DNA of 64,000 nucleotides from Phycisphaerae bacterium (GTDB taxonomy: Bacteria > Planctomycetota > Phycisphaerae > Tepidisphaerales > Tepidisphaeraceae). Location: NCBI GenBank assembly GCA_025924315.1, contig JAICIO010000011.1:1-64000 (forward strand), read 5' to 3'. Below the pieces are notes generated by a model, which worked only from the letters and a program-made list of their open reading frames with translations, did not search any database and was not told the DNA's origin. Of the stretch, positions 18,474 to 27,539 are shown in pieces. Each line of letters opens with the position of its first letter. The stretch's first letter is position 1. Both the position numbers and the translations under genes were made by a program.

Positions 18474-19298
18474 TCAGTATTTCTCTGCAATGAATTTGTG
18501 CTTCATCAGCGGTGTTTGATCGTCATAACTGTTTTTCATCGAGCGCTTCGGCAGCTTGATCTTCTCCCGCGGGAGCTGTTTGTAGTCGATGAGGCTGAGG
18601 AAATGCCGGATGATATTCAGGCGGGCGCGTTTCTTGTCGTCCGATCGAACAAGATGCCACGGCGCGTGCTTCGTATCAGTTGCCTTGAGCATCATGTCGC
18701 GTGCTCGCGAATAATCGTACCATCGGCTGCGCGACGGCAGGTCCATCGGGCTGAGCTTCCACTGCCGCAGCGGGTCGGTGATGCGCGCTTCGAATCGCTT
18801 CTTCTGTTCTTTGTCACTTACTTCAAGCCAGTATTTCACCAGCTTGATGCCGGAATCGGTGATGTACTTTTCCGCCGCAGGGCAATTGTCGAGAAAGCGC
18901 TTGTGCTGTTTCGGATTGCAGAAGCCCATCACGTATTCGACGCCCGCGCGGTTGTACCAACTGCGATCGAAGATCACGACCTCGCCGGCGGCCGGGAAGT
19001 GGGCCATGTAGCGCTGCATATACATCTGCGTCTTCTCGCGATCCGATGGGGCGGGCAGGGCGACAACGCGAAAGACGCGCGGGCTGACGCGCTCGGTGAG
19101 CGCGCGGATCGTTCCGCCTTTCCCCGCGCCGTCGCGGCCCTCGAACAGGATCATCACGCGCATGCCGTTGTGCTTCACCCAATCCTGCAGTTTGCAGAGC
19201 TCCGCCTGGAGGCGGCGCAGCTCTTTGCTGTACGCCTTCTCCTTCATCTTCCCGTTGCCGTTACCGTTGCTTTTGTCTTTGCCGTTTTTCTTACTCAT
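18474..19298 (-). CDS. ppk2: Polyphosphate kinase 2
   Basis: A 274-residue PPK2-family kinase that transfers phosphate between polyphosphate and nucleotides. It has Walker A GRDGAGKGG (residues 54-62), the lid-region motif PRVFRVVALPAPSDREKTQ, and Walker B VVIFDRSWYNRAGVE (about 115-130). A lysine/glycine/asparagine-rich tail precedes the domain. One-domain length fits class I enzymes, which regenerate GTP or ATP from polyP. It begins one base after the outer-membrane factor gene ends, so it is part of the RND operon. Confidence 0.95.
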   Translation of the reverse strand: MSKKNGKDKSNGNGNGKMKEKAYSKELRRLQAELCKLQDWVKHNGMRVMILFEGRDGAGKGGTIRALTERVSPRVFRVVALPAPSDREKTQMYMQRYMAHFPAAGEVVIFDRSWYNRAGVEYVMGFCNPKQHKRFLDNCPAAEKYITDSGIKLVKYWLEVSDKEQKKRFEARITDPLRQWKLSPMDLPSRSRWYDYSRARDMMLKATDTKHAPWHLVRSDDKKRARLNIIRHFLSLIDYKQLPREKIKLPKRSMKNSYDDQTPLMKHKFIAEKY

Positions 19299-19299
19299 G

Positions 19300-20922
19300 T
19301 CAGTGCCCGCTTGCTGGATATGGGTCGGTCGGCAGCGCGCCCTTCGGCCGCTGGAACAACATCAAGTCCTTCTGCATCTCGTAATCGGAGCTGATGATGT
19401 TGCCCCAATTGGTGCGATGCCGCATGCGCTCGATGATTTCAGGCGCGACCAGCTCATGCCCCTTGCGCAGCTCCCATCCGCCGCCCAGGGCCTTGTTCAG
19501 CGCGATGACGGCCGACGCTTCGTTGATCTGCGCGACCGCGAGCGCGTCCTGCTGCTGAACGAGGAACTGCGTCGCATTGAGCACGCGAATGAAATCCGCG
19601 CCGCCGGCTTTGTACTGCGTGCTCGAAAGTTGGACCGACCGAAGGCCGGCGGTCACGCTGTCCTGGAGATATCGCTCCTGCTCGCGTGTGCGGATAAAGG
19701 CGTTCACCGCGTCGGCGACTTCCTGCTGCGCCTGCAGCACCGTGTTCTGATACTGCACGAGCAATTCTTCGAAGCGCGCATCCTGCACGCGGACGCCGGT
19801 CTCGAGCCGGCCGTAATTGAAGATGTCCCAGGTTGCGCCGGTGCCGCCCCGATAGGCAAAGCTCGAACTGTTGAACAGATCGCCCGGATTTTCCGCGAGA
19901 TAACCAACACTCCCGAAAAGCTGGAAGTGCGGCAGCAAATCCGCGGTGGCGACGCCGATCTGCGCGCACTGCGCCGCGGCCAAACCTTCGGCGCGTCGCA
20001 CGTCTGGCCGGCGACGAAGCAATTCCGCGGGAATGCCGATCGCGATGCTGTCCGGTGGTCGCGGAATCGGTTGCTCTGTCGAACCCATCAGATCGTTCAA
20101 CCGTTGCGGTGGGATGCCGAGCAAAGTACAGAGTTGCAGCTCGGTCGTGCGCCGCGCTTGCTGGAGTGAAGGAACGAGAGCCTGCGTATTCGTCAGCTGT
20201 GAGCGCGCCTGCTGCACGTCGAGCTCCGTCGTTCCGCCGGCTTTAAAGCGCACGTTCGCGATGCCGAGCGAGTCCTGTTGAACCTGCACGTTCTGCTGCG
20301 CCAGGCGGATGCGCTCATCGATTCCGCGCAGGTTGACGTACGCCGTTGCGACGTCGGCTGTGAGGGTTACGAGCGCGTCGTCGTAATTCATCACCGACGC
20401 GTAAAGGCTCGCGTCGGCCGACTCAATCCCGCGGCGGAACTTGCCCCAGACGTCCAGCTCCCAGTTCACATCAAACGTCGCGGAGGTCGCATCGAAGTAC
20501 GGATTGCCGGTAATGAATGGGGAATTGCGGCTCAGTCCAACTTTCTGATAACTCGCATTAATCGACTGCATCTGTGGAAAGAATTGTCCCACCGCGATGC
20601 CTCGAATCGCGCGAGCTTCGATGACGCGCAGCCCCGCAATCTGCAGCGTCAGATTCTGCTTGTAGGCGGTGCGAATGAGTTGATCGAGCACGGGATCGTT
20701 GAACGAATCCCACCATTGCGTTTGCTCCGATCGCTCGGCCGCCTGCGTCGCGGCGGTCGTCTCGTTGGTCGTCGGCGCTGTGGTGGGCAGCTCGATCCAA
20801 TCGGAAGCGACCGGCGCCGGCGGGGTCTTGTAGTTCGGACCGACCATGCAACCGGTGAGAAGCAAAGCGGCGACAACAGCAACGACGAACAGATGTTGAA
20901 CACGACTGTTGTGGCTTCTCAT
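19300..20922 (-). CDS. TolC-like outer-membrane factor (NodT family lipoprotein)
   Basis: A 540-residue outer-membrane channel of the OprM/NodT type. The signal peptide ends in the lipobox LLLTGC, followed by MVGPNYKTPPAP, the family entry sequence. Two OEP repeats follow (e.g. GGTTELDVQQARSQLTNTQA and YKAGGADFIRVLNATQFLV), forming the TolC barrel-tunnel. It follows the RND pump by 38 bases and completes the tripartite exporter. Confidence 0.95.
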   Translation of the reverse strand: MRSHNSRVQHLFVVAVVAALLLTGCMVGPNYKTPPAPVASDWIELPTTAPTTNETTAATQAAERSEQTQWWDSFNDPVLDQLIRTAYKQNLTLQIAGLRVIEARAIRGIAVGQFFPQMQSINASYQKVGLSRNSPFITGNPYFDATSATFDVNWELDVWGKFRRGIESADASLYASVMNYDDALVTLTADVATAYVNLRGIDERIRLAQQNVQVQQDSLGIANVRFKAGGTTELDVQQARSQLTNTQALVPSLQQARRTTELQLCTLLGIPPQRLNDLMGSTEQPIPRPPDSIAIGIPAELLRRRPDVRRAEGLAAAQCAQIGVATADLLPHFQLFGSVGYLAENPGDLFNSSSFAYRGGTGATWDIFNYGRLETGVRVQDARFEELLVQYQNTVLQAQQEVADAVNAFIRTREQERYLQDSVTAGLRSVQLSSTQYKAGGADFIRVLNATQFLVQQQDALAVAQINEASAVIALNKALGGGWELRKGHELVAPEIIERMRHRTNWGNIISSDYEMQKDLMLFQRPKGALPTDPYPASGH

Positions 20923-20960
20923 GTTGTACTGGCCCTTTTGGTGGTTCCGGTCCTTCTTTG

Positions 20961-23900
20961 TTAATGAACGGGTTGCAGCGGCGGCACCTCGGCGTGCTCC
21001 GGCGCCGGGAAATGGTTCTCTGCCGGCGGGTGCGGCTTCGCGTGCTTGAATGGTTTGTTCCCGGTGATCCAGCGAATCGACAGATAAAACGCCGGCGTGA
21101 GGAAGATGCCGAAGAGCGTCACGCCGAGCATGCCCCAGAACACCGCGGTGCCGAGCGTGCGGCGCATTTCCGCGCCCGCGCCTTTGGCGAGCATCAGCGG
21201 CACCACGCCAAGGATGAACGCGAAGCTCGTCATCATGATCGGACGCAAGCGCAGCTTCGACGCCTTGTAGGCCGCGTCGTACGGCCTCAGGTGCTCAAAC
21301 TCTTCCGTCTGCTTCGCGAATTCGATGATGAGCACCGCGTTTTTACACGCGAGGCCCACCAGCACGATGAACCCGATCTGCGTGAAGATGTCGTTGTCGA
21401 GATGATGGGCCCACACGCCGAAAAGCGCGCACATAATGCTCATCGGCACGATCAGGATGATGCCCAGCGGCAGCCCCCAGCTTTCATATTCGGCCGAGTG
21501 CGTGAGGAAGACGAACAGCAGGCAAAGCGGGAAGATGTAGACGGCGGTGTTGCCTTCGAGCTTTTGCAGGAAGGCGAGCTCCGTCCACTCATGCGTCATC
21601 GTGCTGGGAAGTTCCTGCATCGACAGCTGATCGATCGCGTTGATCGCCTGCGCGCTGCTGACGCCGGGCCTCGGCGCGCCATTCACCGCCGCCGACGGAT
21701 AAAGGTTGTAGCGCGTGATCATCAGCGGCCCGGTCGTTTCGCGGATCGTCGCGAGCGTGCCGAGCGGAACCATCTCGCCGGCGCCGGTGCGGACCTGCAG
21801 GCGCTCGATCTGCTTCGGCTCGATGCGGAAGGGCGAAAGCGCTTGCAGGTTCACCTGCCACGTGCGGCCGAATTCGTTGAAGTCGTTGACGTAATATCCG
21901 CCGAGATAAACCTGAAGCGCGTTGAAGACGTCGCTGAGCTGGATGCCCATGCGCTTGCATTTCACGCGATCGATGTCGGCGTACAGTTGGGGAGTTTGCG
22001 CGCGGAACTGCGTGAAAATCCCCGCGATCTGTGGCAGCGTTTTCGCCTTGTCGACCAGATTGTCCGTCTGCCCCTGCAGTGCCGGAAGTCCAGCACTTCC
22101 GCGGTCTTCGATCATCACCTTGAATCCGCCGGCGTTGCCGATGCCGTCCACCGGCGGAGGACCGAGGATGCCGATCGCCGCTTCTTCAATTTCCTTGTTC
22201 ATCTGCACGGCGAGGGTCTTTTGAATGGCGGTGCCGTACAGCTCCGGCGTTTCGCGTTTCTCAAACTCATCGAGCGTGACGAACATCGTGCCGAGGTTCG
22301 AGCCGTTGGCGTTGAGGATGAACGACTGGCCGGAGATCGTGACGGTGTGCGCCACGCCCTTGGTGTGGAGCGCGATCTGCTCCGCCTTCTTCACCGCCTC
22401 CTGAGTGCGCTGCAGCGACGCCGAGTCCGGCAGCTGTAAATTCGCAAGTAGATAACCCTTGTCCTGCGCAGGGATGAAACCGACCGGCACTTTCGTGAAG
22501 CCCCAATACGTGAGGAACAGGAATCCGAAGTAAATCAGCATGCAGATCGCGGCGCCTTTCAGGCACCAGGTGACCGCGTTGCCATACAGTTCAGTCGTGA
22601 TGTGGAATGCCTTATTGAATCCTTTGAAGAACCAGCCGAAGAACAGATTGATGAGCTTCGTGAAGATGTCCTTCTTCGCCGTATGTGGCTTGAGCAAAAT
22701 GGCCGCGAGCGCTGGGCTGAGCGTGAGTGAGTTGAACGCGGAGATCAGGGTAGACGTCGCGATGGTTAATGCGAACTGGCGATAGAACTGACCGGTGATG
22801 CCCGAGACGAACGCGGTTGGAATGAACACGGCGCTCAGGCCAAACGCGATCGCGATGACAGCGACCGTCACTTCCTCCATCGTCTTATAGGCGGCGTCGC
22901 GCGGCGACAGGCCGTGCTCGATCCAGCGCTCCACGTTCTCAACGACGACGATCGCGTCATCGACGACAATGCCGATGGCGAGCACCAATCCGAAGAGAGA
23001 CAAGTTATTCAGCGAGAACCCGAGCACCGCCATCACCGCGAACGTGCCGATGAGCGAGACCGGCACCGCGATCAGCGGAATCAGCGTCGTGCGCCAGTTC
23101 TGCAGGAAGATCATCACGACCAGCGCGACGAGGATGAATGCTTCGAAGAGCGTGTGGATGACGGTCTTGATTGATTCGCGCGTAAACGGCGTGGTGTCGT
23201 AGACGATGGCGTAGTCGATGCCTGGCGGAAAGCGCTTCTTCAGCTCGTCCATCTTCGCGCGAATTCGATCCGCGGTCGCGAGGGCGTTGGAGCCGGGCAA
23301 TTGGAAAATCGCAAGGCCTGCGGACGATCTGCCGTCGAGCGTACAGGTCTGGTCCTGTGCTTTCGCGCCAAGCTCAACTGTCGCGACGTCGCGCAGGAAG
23401 GTAATGCGGCCGTCTTCAGATCGCTTCAGGATGATTTGTCGAAACTGGTCGGGATCGGTCAATCGGCCGAGCGTGCTCATCGTGTATTGAAAATCGATTC
23501 CCTTCGGCACGGGCGGCTGGCCAATCTGCCCCGCGGCCACCTGCACGTTCTGTTCCTTCAGCGCGTTGATGACGTCGGTTGCCGTCATCTGGCGGGACGC
23601 AAGCTTGTCCGGGTCCAGCCACATGCGCATCGAGTAGTCCTGCTGGCCGAACATGTTCACGTCGCCGACGCCTTCGAGCCGCGCCAGTTCGTCCTTCACC
23701 TGGATCGTCGCGTAGTTGCTGACGTACAGCTGATCGCGGCTGCTGTCGGGCGAGTAGAGGTTGACCAGCAGCAGGATGTTCGGCGACTTCTTTTTCGTCG
23801 TGACGCCGGTGGATTTCACCATGTCCGGCAGGGTGGGCATCGCGATCGACACGCGGTTCTGCACGAGCACCTGCGCCATGTCGAGGTTCGTGCCGAGCTT

Positions 23901-24185
23901 GAAGGTGACGGTGAGGTTGTAGCTGCCGTCGTTGGCGCTATTCGACGACATGTACAGCATGTTCTCGACGCCGTTCACCTGCTGCTCGATCGGCGCGGCG
24001 ACGGTGTCGGCGACGACGCGCGCGTTGGCGCCGGGATACGTCGCGGTGACTTGCACCGTCGGCGGTGCGATTTCCGGATACTGCGCGATCGGCAGCACGA
24101 GAATCGCAACGCCACCGGCGACGACCATCACGATCGACAGAACCGCGGAGAAGATGGGGCGATCGATGAAAAAACGTGCGAACAT
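20961..24185 (-). CDS. RND efflux pump, HAE1 (AcrB-like) subunit
   Basis: A 1074-residue inner-membrane proton-driven pump. It has the start MFARFFIDRPIFSAVLSIVM, twelve membrane helices and two large periplasmic loops. The proton-relay residues are present: the Asp-Asp pair in AIGIVVDDAIVVVENVE (helix 4) and Lys in GLACKNAVLIIEFAK (helix 10). The length and N-terminus match AcrB/MexB rather than metal (CusA) pumps. It lies 33 bases after the adaptor gene. Substrates cannot be told from sequence. Confidence 0.96.
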   Translation of the reverse strand: MFARFFIDRPIFSAVLSIVMVVAGGVAILVLPIAQYPEIAPPTVQVTATYPGANARVVADTVAAPIEQQVNGVENMLYMSSNSANDGSYNLTVTFKLGTNLDMAQVLVQNRVSIAMPTLPDMVKSTGVTTKKKSPNILLLVNLYSPDSSRDQLYVSNYATIQVKDELARLEGVGDVNMFGQQDYSMRMWLDPDKLASRQMTATDVINALKEQNVQVAAGQIGQPPVPKGIDFQYTMSTLGRLTDPDQFRQIILKRSEDGRITFLRDVATVELGAKAQDQTCTLDGRSSAGLAIFQLPGSNALATADRIRAKMDELKKRFPPGIDYAIVYDTTPFTRESIKTVIHTLFEAFILVALVVMIFLQNWRTTLIPLIAVPVSLIGTFAVMAVLGFSLNNLSLFGLVLAIGIVVDDAIVVVENVERWIEHGLSPRDAAYKTMEEVTVAVIAIAFGLSAVFIPTAFVSGITGQFYRQFALTIATSTLISAFNSLTLSPALAAILLKPHTAKKDIFTKLINLFFGWFFKGFNKAFHITTELYGNAVTWCLKGAAICMLIYFGFLFLTYWGFTKVPVGFIPAQDKGYLLANLQLPDSASLQRTQEAVKKAEQIALHTKGVAHTVTISGQSFILNANGSNLGTMFVTLDEFEKRETPELYGTAIQKTLAVQMNKEIEEAAIGILGPPPVDGIGNAGGFKVMIEDRGSAGLPALQGQTDNLVDKAKTLPQIAGIFTQFRAQTPQLYADIDRVKCKRMGIQLSDVFNALQVYLGGYYVNDFNEFGRTWQVNLQALSPFRIEPKQIERLQVRTGAGEMVPLGTLATIRETTGPLMITRYNLYPSAAVNGAPRPGVSSAQAINAIDQLSMQELPSTMTHEWTELAFLQKLEGNTAVYIFPLCLLFVFLTHSAEYESWGLPLGIILIVPMSIMCALFGVWAHHLDNDIFTQIGFIVLVGLACKNAVLIIEFAKQTEEFEHLRPYDAAYKASKLRLRPIMMTSFAFILGVVPLMLAKGAGAEMRRTLGTAVFWGMLGVTLFGIFLTPAFYLSIRWITGNKPFKHAKPHPPAENHFPAPEHAEVPPLQPVH

Positions 24186-24218
24186 GGGAGGCCCTTCGTG
24201 CGTTCCGAACGTTGGTTG

Positions 24219-25406
24219 TCATCCGCCGAGCGCGACCGATTGCGTGGTGGCCGGCGCGGTCGTCGATGTGATCGATTTCTTCTGCGGATTGACCGTCGCG
24301 CCGGGTCGCGTGCGCAACAGTCCATCGGTGATGAACCATTCGTCGGGTTTCAGGCCGCTCTTCACCACGCGCATGCGGCCTTGCTGCGAGCCGGTTTCGA
24401 TCGGACGCAGCTCGACGACGTTCTTGTCGTTCACCACGAGCACATACTTCTGCCCCTGGTCGACGCCGATCGAGCGCTCCGGCACGAGCACCGCCTGATA
24501 TGCAGCGCCATCCGGCACACGCACGCGGCTGAAGAAACCGGGTGTGATCATGCGATTCGCGTTCGGCAATTCGCCGCGCACTTTGATCGTGCCGGTGGCT
24601 GGATCGACCTGGCTGTCCACGAAATCGATCGTGCCGGCGGAACTGAATTTCCCCGTGTCCCCCCGCGCCAGCTGCAGCGGAAGGTTGATCTTGCGCGAGC
24701 CTGGCTGTTCGCCGCGCTCGATCGAGCGCGAGAGGAAGCGCTGCACCGTCGGCTCATCGACGTAGAAGTAGACATAGATCGGATCGGACTGCACGATCGA
24801 CGCGAGCAGCGTGTTACCATCCGATCCGACGAGGTTGCCGACATCCACGCGGCTCTTGTCGATGCGGCCGGCAAGCGGCGCGTAGATCTTCGTGTAGTTG
24901 AGGTTGATCTGCGCCTGCTCGATCGAGGCCTTGGCGGCGGCGACTTCCGCGGTCGCGGTGTTCACGCTCGCTTGGGCCTGGATCACCTCGAGCTTGCTCG
25001 CCGCATTCCCGGCGGCCATTTCCTTTTTGATGTTCAAATCCGCCTGCGCCTTGGCCAGCCGTGCTTCGGCGCCCTGCTGATTCGCTTTCGCGCTGTCGAC
25101 TTCCGCCTGGAAGATGTCCGGCTCGATCTCGAAGAGCAGGTCGCCTACCTTCACCATCGCGCCTTCGGTGAAGTCGATCTTCTTCAAGAAACCTTTGACC
25201 CGCGCGCGAACATCGACGGTCGCATACGCCGCCGTATTTCCCGAGAACTCGACGAAGTCCGTCACCTGCTGCTGAATCGGCTGCGCAACGCTGACATCCG
25301 TCGGCGGAACAACCGTCGCCTCCGCCTGCTTCTCGCACCCGCTAACGAGCGCCAGCCCCGCCAACATCATCCCGCCAATGACGACAAGAGGAATTCGCGT
25401 AACCAT
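24219..25406 (-). CDS. RND efflux adaptor (membrane fusion protein)
   Basis: A 395-residue periplasmic adaptor with a lipoprotein signal (LVSGC). It has a lipoyl/barrel-sandwich domain (VDVRARVKGFLKKIDFTEGAMVKVGDLLFEIEPD), an alpha-hairpin (about 95-165), the second lipoyl half (NYTKIYAPLAGRIDKSRVDVGNLV), and beta-barrel and membrane-proximal domains. It fits AcrA/MexA. ATG 25406 is preferred because it puts the signal peptide at the N-terminus; the frame is open to 25439 and no strong ribosome site is seen. A tandem DosR-like box lies 38 bases upstream, the only promoter candidate for the six-gene run. Confidence 0.93.
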   Translation of the reverse strand: MVTRIPLVVIGGMMLAGLALVSGCEKQAEATVVPPTDVSVAQPIQQQVTDFVEFSGNTAAYATVDVRARVKGFLKKIDFTEGAMVKVGDLLFEIEPDIFQAEVDSAKANQQGAEARLAKAQADLNIKKEMAAGNAASKLEVIQAQASVNTATAEVAAAKASIEQAQINLNYTKIYAPLAGRIDKSRVDVGNLVGSDGNTLLASIVQSDPIYVYFYVDEPTVQRFLSRSIERGEQPGSRKINLPLQLARGDTGKFSSAGTIDFVDSQVDPATGTIKVRGELPNANRMITPGFFSRVRVPDGAAYQAVLVPERSIGVDQGQKYVLVVNDKNVVELRPIETGSQQGRMRVVKSGLKPDEWFITDGLLRTRPGATVNPQKKSITSTTAPATTQSVALGG

Positions 25407-25444
25407 GCCCCGGACGCTACCGACCCGCCGGGCGGGCATGCATC

Positions 25445-25467
25445 GGACTAAGGTCTGACTAAGGTTT
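25445..25467 (-). promoter_or_regulatory. Tandem DosR-like box before RND operon
   Basis: The proximal copy reads GACCTTAGTCCGATG on the gene strand. An adjacent second copy (GGACTAAGGTCT then GACTAAGGTTT on the plus strand) makes a direct repeat 11-12 bases apart. It ends 38 bases before the adaptor ATG. Confidence 0.5.
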
Positions 25468-25506
25468 CTGTCCTACCTGTAGGCGATCTTCGCTGACCCC
25501 GCACCG

Positions 25507-25527
25507 GACGGCGTCGACGACGCCGTC
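25507..25527. repeat. Short perfect hairpin (GACGGCGTC / GACGCCGTC)
   Basis: Two 9-base arms are separated by GAC in the gap between the RND promoter region and the methyltransferase remnant. There is no T-run on either side, so it is more likely a dispersed palindrome than a terminator. Confidence 0.5.
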
Positions 25528-25584
25528 TACAGAGGGCGAGCCCGCTCGTTTGCCGATCCCCGCGAGAGCGATTAACTTTGCGGC

Positions 25585-25839
25585 ATGGGGAAACGAATTC
25601 GTACGGGGAAGGGCAACACGGCCGAATCGATCGACGCAAACCCAAAACCCGGTAAGCCCTCGTCCCTGTTCGACACACGCGTCATCTACTGCGGTGACCT
25701 CGAACAACTCGCCAAGCTGCCGGAACACTGCATCGATTTGGTCTACATCGATCCTGTCTGTGAGGAGATCGAACAATCCTTCAATTCGAACCGCAACTAC
25801 GAAGTCTTCTGGGGCGAGACCAAGGAAAGACGGCACCGC
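25585..25839 (+). pseudogene. DNA methyltransferase remnant, N-terminal part
   Basis: From ATG 25585 the frame gives the N-terminus of a site-specific DNA methyltransferase: FDTRVIYCGDLEQLAKLPEH, then DLVYIDP and FNSNRNYEVFWGETKERR. In intact relatives the catalytic motif reads YIDPPFNSNRNY. Here it is split by about seven extra residues (VCEEIEQ) between DP and FNSN, so the active site is broken. After ETKERR the similarity stops. The frame runs on without similarity to 25968, over the opposite-strand HEPN-like gene. The C-terminal domain of the same protein type reappears at 26569-26874. Confidence 0.8.
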
Positions 25840-25851
25840 CTGCGCCCAGTC

Positions 25852-25859
25852 GAACACGA
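25852..25859. repeat. Direct repeat GAACACGA, left copy
   Basis: The same eight bases occur at 26573-26580. The two copies bracket the HEPN-like gene at the points where the methyltransferase coding sequence breaks off and resumes. They could be a target duplication or recombination site, or a coincidence given the short length. Confidence 0.35.
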
Positions 25860-25869
25860 GAGGGGGCAC

Positions 25870-26506
25870 TCATTGGCTATACCACCGGTTCAGCAGTTTG
25901 GCGTATGCTCGGATCGCACGTTCGAAATTTGCATCCCCCGGTTTGAGCAGAAGATCCCCGCGGTTTAGGATTATGTTCTCTGACTCATGGTCTAGGTGGA
26001 TCGACGCCCACCGTTCAGTTGCATCATCCGCAATTTCGGCATCATTGGGGACACCGTGCAAATAGATGCGGGTTGCCTCGTGAAATAGGGCGACGACATC
26101 CACAAAATCCTCAACCTGCTCACGGCTTGGGAGGTGAAACTCATGTTCGATCAGGTTGCGAGCGCGATTTAGCTTCGTAAGAACACGGGGCGCGATGACG
26201 CCCAATTGGGATATTTGCTCGAGCTTCCTCGGGACACTCCAGCGATTGCTTCGAGCAGTCTTGAAAAGGCAGAAAGCAATCAATATCGCGTCCACTCGAG
26301 CATCAAGTGACCGCTTGGCATTCGACAGAGCATTTACCGGTCCGCGCGGAGGGGGGTCCTTGAGATCCGGCCTCCGCAAACGCCAGATATTCTCGCGGCG
26401 AAACCGGAAATGGTACGGGCACGTTCGAATACTGGTGTGAATCGAAACGTGCGGCGTCGCTCTCGAACACGGCTAGGATTTCATCGATTTGGGATACCCG
26501 AACCAT
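25870..26506 (-). pseudogene. HEPN-like protein gene with a frameshift in a C6 run
   Basis: Translation from ATG 26506 (GGGAGG six bases upstream) gives MVRVSQIDEILAVFESDAAR and continues to the homopolymer at 26351-26356 (six G on the plus strand). It then runs into a stop at 26303. Removing one base of the run joins it to the frame ending at 25870 and yields one protein of about 211 residues. The C-terminal half contains LNRARNLIEHEFHLPSREQV; RNLIEH matches the R-x4-H motif of HEPN ribonucleases found in toxin and abortive-infection systems. Base composition is less GC-rich than in neighbours. Family placement is tentative; the frameshift could be real, phase-variable or a sequencing error. 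Confidence 0.55.
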
Positions 26507-26568
26507 ACGACCCTCCCTCACTTGGCATCCACCCGTAGCTTCAGAAGCGCAATTCTAGGCTCCAGTCC

Positions 26569-26874
26569 GCCAGAACACGAACGAGACGCACCGAAGCGCA
26601 CGCCAAGGCAAAGAAGGGCGAGACCGATCACATGTGGGCCGAGGATTGGTTCCCGATCCAGGTGAAGCAGATGGACAAAGTCGGCCGCCCGGACATCGAT
26701 CAATTCGCGCACGCCATGGATCGCGAGAATCGCCAGCGTGGTTTCTTCGTCGCCTTCGATTTCAGCGAAGACGCGCACCGCGAGTGTGTGCGATATCAAA
26801 AGCAAACGGGACGGATCATCAAGCTGTTGACCGTGCAGGAGATTCTGGACGAGGAGCATGTGCAGAAGATGTAA
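26569..26874 (+). pseudogene. DNA methyltransferase remnant, C-terminal REase-like domain
   Basis: In frame, this segment reads KGETDHMWAEDWFPIQVKQM, DKVGRPDIDQFAHAMDRENR, GFFVAFDFSEDAHRECVRYQ and TGRIIKLLTVQEILDEE. This is the restriction-endonuclease-like domain that ends the same class of DNA methyltransferase whose start lies at 25585. No start codon with a ribosome site precedes it. The middle of the protein (target recognition and the remaining catalytic motifs) is missing. Confidence 0.75.
26573..26580. repeat. Direct repeat GAACACGA, right copy
   Basis: Partner of 25852-25859, at the right border of the segment that replaces the middle of the methyltransferase gene. Confidence 0.35.
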
Positions 26875-27259
26875 GAACAGAAAAAGTGACATCCAGAGGA
26901 TTTGCGGCTCGACACGTCGTTGCAGTCGCACAGGTCCCACTGTGCTGGACCAATTCGGAGCGTCTGGAGGCACCGGCCTACTTGAGGCTGGGACACAACC
27001 CTACTACTGGTTACCCACTCAATTTGGCGCGCGTACCCAGGTCTTTCCTATTGAATTTATGCTTGTAGGGGTTCCACTGATAAGGTACCATCTCGCCTCG
27101 TAATGCGGCATCATCGGGGGTGCCGCGGGCGACGGACCGAATCGGGTGCCACCATCGGTCCGTTTTCTTTTTCCCGAGCCGGGCACGCGACGCCGAAATC
27201 TGGATTTCCGCTTTTTTCCTGCTTTGCCGATCGATTGTGAGTGATTAGCTTTACCCGCC
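26875..27259. other. Gene-free stretch after the methyltransferase remnant
   Basis: No frame here has a ribosome site or a recognisable product. The left two thirds is of lower GC content than the surroundings and looks like degenerated or imported DNA. The only clear element is the terminator hairpin at 27132-27172. Confidence 0.5.
27132..27172 (+). terminator. Rho-independent terminator
   Basis: A stem ACGGACCGA / TCGGTCCGT with a 14-base loop is followed by TTTCTTTTT on the plus strand. No intact gene now reads into it. It may have ended the original methyltransferase transcript and survived its decay. Confidence 0.75.
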
Positions 27260-27502
27260 ATGGCGAAGCGGGATCGTGTAGCCAAGGCCGCGGCCGAAGA
27301 CGTCGCCCACGCCGCCATGCGGACTCACGATGTTAAGCGCAAGTACGCCGAGCTGATTAAGCGATTCAAGCAGATCCAAACGCGCTTCGAGAACGCCAAG
27401 ACCGAGCACGAGCGCAAGGCCGCACTTGCCGCGATGCAAAAGCTCAGCGACGAGACGCATGCGCTGCTCAGCAATCGCCCCGCGCGCTTCACCGGCGCTT
27501 AG
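27260..27502 (+). CDS. Small charged helical protein, paralog 1
   Basis: An 80-residue protein with core KRFKQIQTRFENAKTEHERK followed by AALAAMQKLSDETHALL. The same pattern recurs in the 61-residue product at 30760-30945 (ERFKRIQAKFKNARTNGERQ, LAEMQKLSDETTALL), about 3.3 kb away. The two define a small family unknown to me. It is followed after 37 bases by the ROK kinase gene, with which it may be co-transcribed. Confidence 0.65.
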   Translation: MAKRDRVAKAAAEDVAHAAMRTHDVKRKYAELIKRFKQIQTRFENAKTEHERKAALAAMQKLSDETHALLSNRPARFTGA

Positions 27503-27539
27503 CACCTTTAGCTTCTGGCCCGGCTTTGCAAAACAACTC

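Noticed and set aside
23301-25451. A 716-codon plus-strand open frame opposite the RND pump and adaptor
   Set aside because: Composition (Arg, Asp, His, Leu, Val-rich) is typical of antisense frames in GC-rich DNA, and the opposite strand encodes clear RND proteins.
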